Shown piece after piece: positions 24,088 to 27,127 of a DNA stretch of 27,127 nucleotides. The notes beneath the pieces were generated by a model, which worked only from the letters and a program-made list of their open reading frames with translations, searched no databases and was not told the DNA's origin. The DNA comes from UBA8828 sp964510855. GTDB lineage: Bacteria; Verrucomicrobiota; Verrucomicrobiia; Opitutales; UBA953. Both the position numbers and the translations under genes were made by a program. The stretch's first letter is position 1. Each line of letters starts with the position of its first letter. The stretch lies in NCBI GenBank assembly GCA_964510855.1, contig CAZEDB010000022.1:1-27127 (forward strand), given 5' to 3'.

Positions 24088-24903
24088 GTGGCATCTTCAC
24101 CGTCCAACTCCCCAGCCCCCCAAAGCCTTCCGGTTGCCCTAACCATTGCGGGATCCGACTCAGGTGCAGGTGCAGGCATTCAAGCCGATCTTCTTACCTT
24201 TGCCGCCCACGGCGTTTATGGCACTACCGCTATCACCTGCTTGACCGCGCAAAATCCTGACGGCGTTTCCGCAGTTTTTCCTGCGCCCCCAGAAATCGTA
24301 GCGGAGCAAATTCATCAAGTCAGTCGGTTCTACCCTGTGCGTGCTGCCAAGACCGGGATGCTTTTTGACGAAGGGTTAATTTGTGCGGTCAGTAGTGCCG
24401 TCGCTGCTTACCCTAAAATGCTTTTAGTAGTCGACCCCGTGATGGTGGCCTCAAGCGGCGCACGCTTACTTAAGCCAGAAGCGGTCCAAGCTCTAGTCGA
24501 CCATTTGATTCCGCTAGCTACCGTCATCACGCCGAATCTTGATGAGGCAGAAATTTTACTCGGACGCCGCCCGCGTGAAACCGAAATTGGCCGCATGGCG
24601 GATGCCGCTGAGCTTGCAAAAAAATTCCGCACCGCCGTCGTACTCAAAGGCGGTCATGCGCAGGGCGACGACTTAGTGGATTTATTAGTCGATGCCAACG
24701 GCCGCGTGCTGGCCACGTGTCGAGCTAAGCGTGTCAGCGGAGTCGATACCCACGGCAGCGGTTGCACGCTTTCCGCCGCCATCGCCGCACGCCTTGCCCG
24801 CGGCGAGGACTTAACCGAAGCCTTTAGCAATGCGCACGAGTATCTCCAAGGCGGTCTAAGAGACGCCATCCAAGCGGGACCGCGCCGTCAGATCGGACAC
24901 TGA
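24088..24903 (+). CDS. thiD: Hydroxymethylpyrimidine / phosphomethylpyrimidine kinase
   Basis: The enzyme phosphorylates HMP and HMP-phosphate, giving HMP-pyrophosphate for thiamine synthesis. The GTG start at 24088 gives 271 residues, the usual ThiD length. The ribokinase-fold signatures are present: VALTIAGSDSGAGAGIQADL at the N-terminus, KTGML, VVDPVMVASSGARLL, ITPNLDEAEILLG, LKGGHA and GVDTHGSGCTLSAA with the catalytic D220 and C226. The frame stays open upstream to an ATG at 23887, but that stretch is Pro/Arg-rich, unlike ThiD, and covers the ppdK leader, so I rejected it. I looked for a TPP riboswitch in the 221 bases before the gene and saw no THI-box-like motifs. No other thi gene is in the window, so a salvage role is as likely as biosynthesis. 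The gene converges on trhO with 38 bases between them. Confidence 0.93.
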   Translation: MASSPSNSPAPQSLPVALTIAGSDSGAGAGIQADLLTFAAHGVYGTTAITCLTAQNPDGVSAVFPAPPEIVAEQIHQVSRFYPVRAAKTGMLFDEGLICAVSSAVAAYPKMLLVVDPVMVASSGARLLKPEAVQALVDHLIPLATVITPNLDEAEILLGRRPRETEIGRMADAAELAKKFRTAVVLKGGHAQGDDLVDLLVDANGRVLATCRAKRVSGVDTHGSGCTLSAAIAARLARGEDLTEAFSNAHEYLQGGLRDAIQAGPRRQIGH

Positions 24904-24941
24904 GGCGAAGGCTACTGGGAGGCTAAGCACTGGATTCAATC

Positions 24942-25835
24942 TCAACGCTGAAGCGTGTCTGCGCCTGCTTCAGACTCTCCACTCAAATCCGCCGTATTAC
25001 CCCGCCCGCGAGGCTTGCCCTCAAAGCAATGCGGGCAGCTCTTTTCATACACATAACGCACGTCAGCTTGCTGTTCCTTAGACAACGGCATCTGACAATT
25101 GAAACATAGGATTGAACCCGTGGGCTGAAGCTTAGGATTCACACCCACACGCTCATCAAAGACAAAACATTCGCCGTGGTAATGCGCGCCCCCGACTTCC
25201 TCGAAGTACTTAAGGATCCCGCCATCGAGTTGATACACATCCTTGTAGCCCAACTTCTCCATGAAGGGGCCGGCCTTCTCGCAACGAATACCCCCGGTGC
25301 AAAACATAACGACTGGGCGATGCTTCAAATCAGCTGGCAGGGTCGGGATGACTTTGGGGAAGTCGCGAAAATTCCAAATCGCTGGGGTGACAGCGCCCTT
25401 AAAGGTACCCATGCCGCTTTCATAGACATTGCGCGTATCAAGCAGGACGACGTCGCGACCTTCATCGAGCCAGCGCTTGAGTTCGGCAGCTTTTAACTTC
25501 GGCGAGGGCTTACGCGCAGGGTCAACACCCTCAACCCCAAAGGCGATAATCTCCCGCTTCACCTTCACGAGCATGCGCTTAAAAGGCTGCTCCCGCGACG
25601 GGCTCTCCTTCGGCTCGATGTCGGCTAAGCCTGGCATCGTACGGATCAACTGCAGGACGGCATCCAACTGCTGACGTGTCCCGGCGAGAAAGAAATTGAT
25701 ACCCTCGGGCGCCAAGAGAATCGTGCCTTTAACGCCTTCCGCTTGGCACAATGCAAACAACCGCTGCTTCCACGCCAGTAAGTCCCCGAGGGGCGTGAAT
25801 TTATAACAGGAGAGGTTAATGACAGGCACCGACAT
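24942..25835 (-). CDS. trhO: tRNA uridine 5-hydroxylase, rhodanese family (TrhO/YceA)
   Basis: TrhO proteins use oxygen to hydroxylate U34 of certain tRNAs, the first step to cmo5U/mo5U wobble bases. The 297-residue product has an N-terminal ferredoxin-like domain (about 1-95; VKGTILLAPEGINFFLAG), then a rhodanese domain (about 115-215) with LLDTRNVYESGMGTFKGA and the active loop C179TGGIRCEKA. A C-terminal four-Cys cluster follows (C244FNC and C267PHC), probably metal-binding. The last 25 residues are polar and look unstructured. The start MSVPVINLSCYKF is the family's usual N-terminus; CTAACTCCCCACT precedes the ATG, with no Shine-Dalgarno sequence. Confidence 0.95.
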   Translation of the reverse strand: MSVPVINLSCYKFTPLGDLLAWKQRLFALCQAEGVKGTILLAPEGINFFLAGTRQQLDAVLQLIRTMPGLADIEPKESPSREQPFKRMLVKVKREIIAFGVEGVDPARKPSPKLKAAELKRWLDEGRDVVLLDTRNVYESGMGTFKGAVTPAIWNFRDFPKVIPTLPADLKHRPVVMFCTGGIRCEKAGPFMEKLGYKDVYQLDGGILKYFEEVGGAHYHGECFVFDERVGVNPKLQPTGSILCFNCQMPLSKEQQADVRYVYEKSCPHCFEGKPRGRGNTADLSGESEAGADTLQR

Positions 25836-25963
25836 AGTGGGGAGTTAGGCGATATCGATACAAACTGCAAAGACTGAATACAGCACCAATCTATAGGCTC
25901 GGCCGTCAAATGGAAAAATTCTAGTCCACTGCAAGCCAATCGCTTTGGATTCTATGAATTCAA

Positions 25964-25993
25964 ATTAAGGTAGATTAAGGTTAATTAAGACTA
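25964..25993 (+). promoter_or_regulatory. Three 10-base direct repeats upstream of the PEP-CTERM gene
   Basis: ATTAAGGTAG, ATTAAGGTTA and ATTAAGACTA follow each other without gaps, ending 33 bases before the ATG at 26027. One helical turn per unit puts the ATTAAG cores on the same DNA face, the pattern expected for OmpR/PhoB-type response regulators or other proteins bound as tandem copies. The function is inferred from pattern only. Confidence 0.45.
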
Positions 25994-26019
25994 TGAAAAA
26001 AAATCTTACGAGATAGTCT
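25988..26019 (+). other. Inverted repeat and A8 run in the leader of the PEP-CTERM gene
   Basis: Perfect 7-base arms AGACTAT (25988-25994) and ATAGTCT (26013-26019) enclose 18 bases that include a run of eight A (25996-26003). The stem ends 7 bases before the ATG at 26027. Inside it an ATG at 25993 opens a short frame, MKKNLTR and a TAG stop at 26014-26016, that is one base out of frame with the main gene. Removing one A would fuse the two frames. Confidence 0.5.
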
Positions 26020-26026
26020 AAACAAT

Positions 26027-26905
26027 ATGAATACCTCAATCTGGACGATTCCACTAATCGCTGCCTCAGCGACTTCTTTGGTGGGCGCACCGTCGCAAAC
26101 CGTTTACGCCATAGCTGGCCTAACGGATAATTCTTATCAACTTGGATCCTTTGATCTCGCAAACCCTCAAGGTACATTGGGCTCCTATGTCTATTCTTGG
26201 AACTCCATCGGGTCCCCCACCCCAGCAGCGATGGCCAACATCTCACGACAACCCACCACCGGTGAACTTTACCTACAACTTGGTTTTGACGACTTTCAGT
26301 CTGTGGGAACAGACGGTACAACCATTGGCTCGACTATAGAACTCGTCGACACCTACTTCGGCATGACATTTGGCGCCTCAGGTCTTATTTATGGCCTAGG
26401 AGGCCAAAACAATGTCTTAGATACGGTTCACCCCACAATTCCCGGAATGCCCATTGCCTCCCTGTCACTCACACCCTTCTTCTATTCCCAGTTTGGGGGT
26501 GGGCTGACCGCAACCGTTGGGGATCAGCTCTACTTTGCGAATCTGAACTACGACAATCCCAATGGCCCTGGCGAACTTTACGCCATTAACCCACAAAGCA
26601 ATAGCGTAAGCCTAATGGGGAACTTAATCGGGGAGGACTACCTAGCCGATGACTGGATGGCCCTATTTGCCTACAATGCGAGTCTCTACCTGTTGAATAA
26701 CAATCGGGTTTATTTGGTTAACACTGCCGATGCTAGCCTGACTAAGCTGGGCTGGATTGAAAACCTCCCAGCCGAATTCAATATTGGTTTTGCTGGAGCT
26801 GTGGGCAATGTCGTCGCGCCCGTTCCGGAACCCAGCACCTATGGATTGCTGCTAGCAGGTCTTAGCCTCGCGCTCGCGGCGGTCCGGCGCAAGCGCATGC
26901 GTTAA
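26027..26905 (+). CDS. Secreted PEP-CTERM protein of unknown function, possibly a beta-propeller
   Basis: The 292-residue product has a hydrophobic N-terminus (MNTSIWTIPLIAASATSLVGA) that can act as a signal peptide but has no basic residue before the hydrophobic core. The middle part has loosely repeated segments such as VYAIAGLTDNSYQLGSFDL, LYAINPQSNSVSLMGNL and VYLVNTADASLTKLG, the pattern of a propeller-like domain; I do not recognise a family. The end is a PEP-CTERM signal: PEP at 267-269, STYGLLLAGLSLALAAV, then RRKRMR. It should therefore be exported and processed by an exosortase encoded elsewhere. It is read divergently from trhO across 191 AT-rich bases and converges on another PEP-CTERM gene. 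The true start may lie upstream if the A8 run before it slips or is misread. Confidence 0.85.
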   Translation: MNTSIWTIPLIAASATSLVGAPSQTVYAIAGLTDNSYQLGSFDLANPQGTLGSYVYSWNSIGSPTPAAMANISRQPTTGELYLQLGFDDFQSVGTDGTTIGSTIELVDTYFGMTFGASGLIYGLGGQNNVLDTVHPTIPGMPIASLSLTPFFYSQFGGGLTATVGDQLYFANLNYDNPNGPGELYAINPQSNSVSLMGNLIGEDYLADDWMALFAYNASLYLLNNNRVYLVNTADASLTKLGWIENLPAEFNIGFAGAVGNVVAPVPEPSTYGLLLAGLSLALAAVRRKRMR

Positions 26906-26955
26906 GTCACGACTACGGAAACTAGATTGTCAGCGCCCATCTTCTGGGGCGCAAA

Positions 26956-26978
26956 TAGACCCCGACAAGCGGGGTCTA
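26956..26978. terminator. Hairpin between convergent PEP-CTERM genes
   Basis: TAGACCCCG and CGGGGTCTA (9 perfect pairs, ACAAG loop) lie between the stops of two convergent genes. The T-run is poor on both sides: AAAATCG follows on the plus strand, TTTGCGCC on the minus strand. Position suggests a shared two-way terminator. Confidence 0.65.
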
Positions 26979-26998
26979 AAATCGTCTGCGATGAACGC

Positions 26999-27127
26999 TT
27001 AGACCTTGCGACGACGGCGAAGCGCAGCGCCGGCCAGAACCAGACCACCCAGGATCAAACCATAGGTGGAGGGTTCAGGGACAGGGCTGTAAGAACCCGT
27101 TAAAACGAGACGGGTGTCCGACATGGG
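26999..27127 (-). CDS. PEP-CTERM protein, C-terminal part only (gene cut by the window edge)
   Basis: Reading the minus strand in from the right edge gives 42 codons and a TAA stop: PMSDTRLVLTGSYSPV, then PEPSTYGLILGGLVLAGAAL and RRRRKV. This is a complete PEP-CTERM signal (PEP motif, membrane stretch, Arg cluster), so the gene codes for an exported exosortase substrate. The rest of the protein lies outside the window, and its function cannot be judged. Confidence 0.88.
   Translation of the reverse strand, partial: PMSDTRLVLTGSYSPVPEPSTYGLILGGLVLAGAALRRRRKV

Noticed and set aside
1..27127. tRNA or rRNA genes.
   Set aside because: I saw no tRNA-like T-arm and acceptor combinations and no rRNA stretches in the spacers; a tRNAscan run would settle this.

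Overview
The window looks like a chromosomal piece of a Verrucomicrobiota bacterium, most likely of the class Opitutia (Opitutae). The evidence is protein character rather than a marker gene: three surface or secreted proteins end in almost the same PEP-CTERM sorting signal (PEPSTYGL, hydrophobic stretch, Arg cluster). There is also a sugar-dehydrogenase-like beta-propeller protein beside a multiheme cytochrome c, a pairing common in the Planctomycetes-Verrucomicrobia group, and a GntR/LacI-type hybrid regulator. None of the eleven gene starts has a Shine-Dalgarno sequence.

Layout. Bases 37-11317 hold five genes, all on the minus strand. In order of transcription they are purL (purine synthesis), a membrane-anchored DUF6797-like/beta-propeller protein, a five-heme cytochrome c beginning 2 bases after it, then rpsO and pnp in their usual order, closed by a strong terminator at 37-60. 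Bases 11439-19574 are one giant minus-strand gene for a 2711-residue repeat protein with a signal peptide, about 15 autotransporter-associated beta-strand repeats and a PEP-CTERM tail, but no outer-membrane barrel. A GntR/LacI-type regulator diverges from it at 19739. A 327-base gene-free stretch rich in palindromes follows, then ppdK (minus) with a clear terminator. thiD diverges from ppdK and converges on trhO. A 292-residue PEP-CTERM protein is read divergently from trhO, and the right edge cuts a third PEP-CTERM gene.

How the parts may work together. The housekeeping genes (purL, rpsO, pnp, ppdK, thiD, trhO) are ordinary. Two parts are less ordinary. The first is the propeller-cytochrome pair, which looks like a periplasmic oxidase module that passes electrons through five hemes. 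The second is the set of exosortase-dependent surface proteins, of which the giant repeat protein has a divergently transcribed ligand-responsive regulator as its likely local controller. The most unusual small-scale signals are the leader of the 26027 gene (three 10-base direct repeats, an inverted repeat, and an A8 run where losing one base would add a basic signal-peptide start) and the repeat island at 20778-21080.
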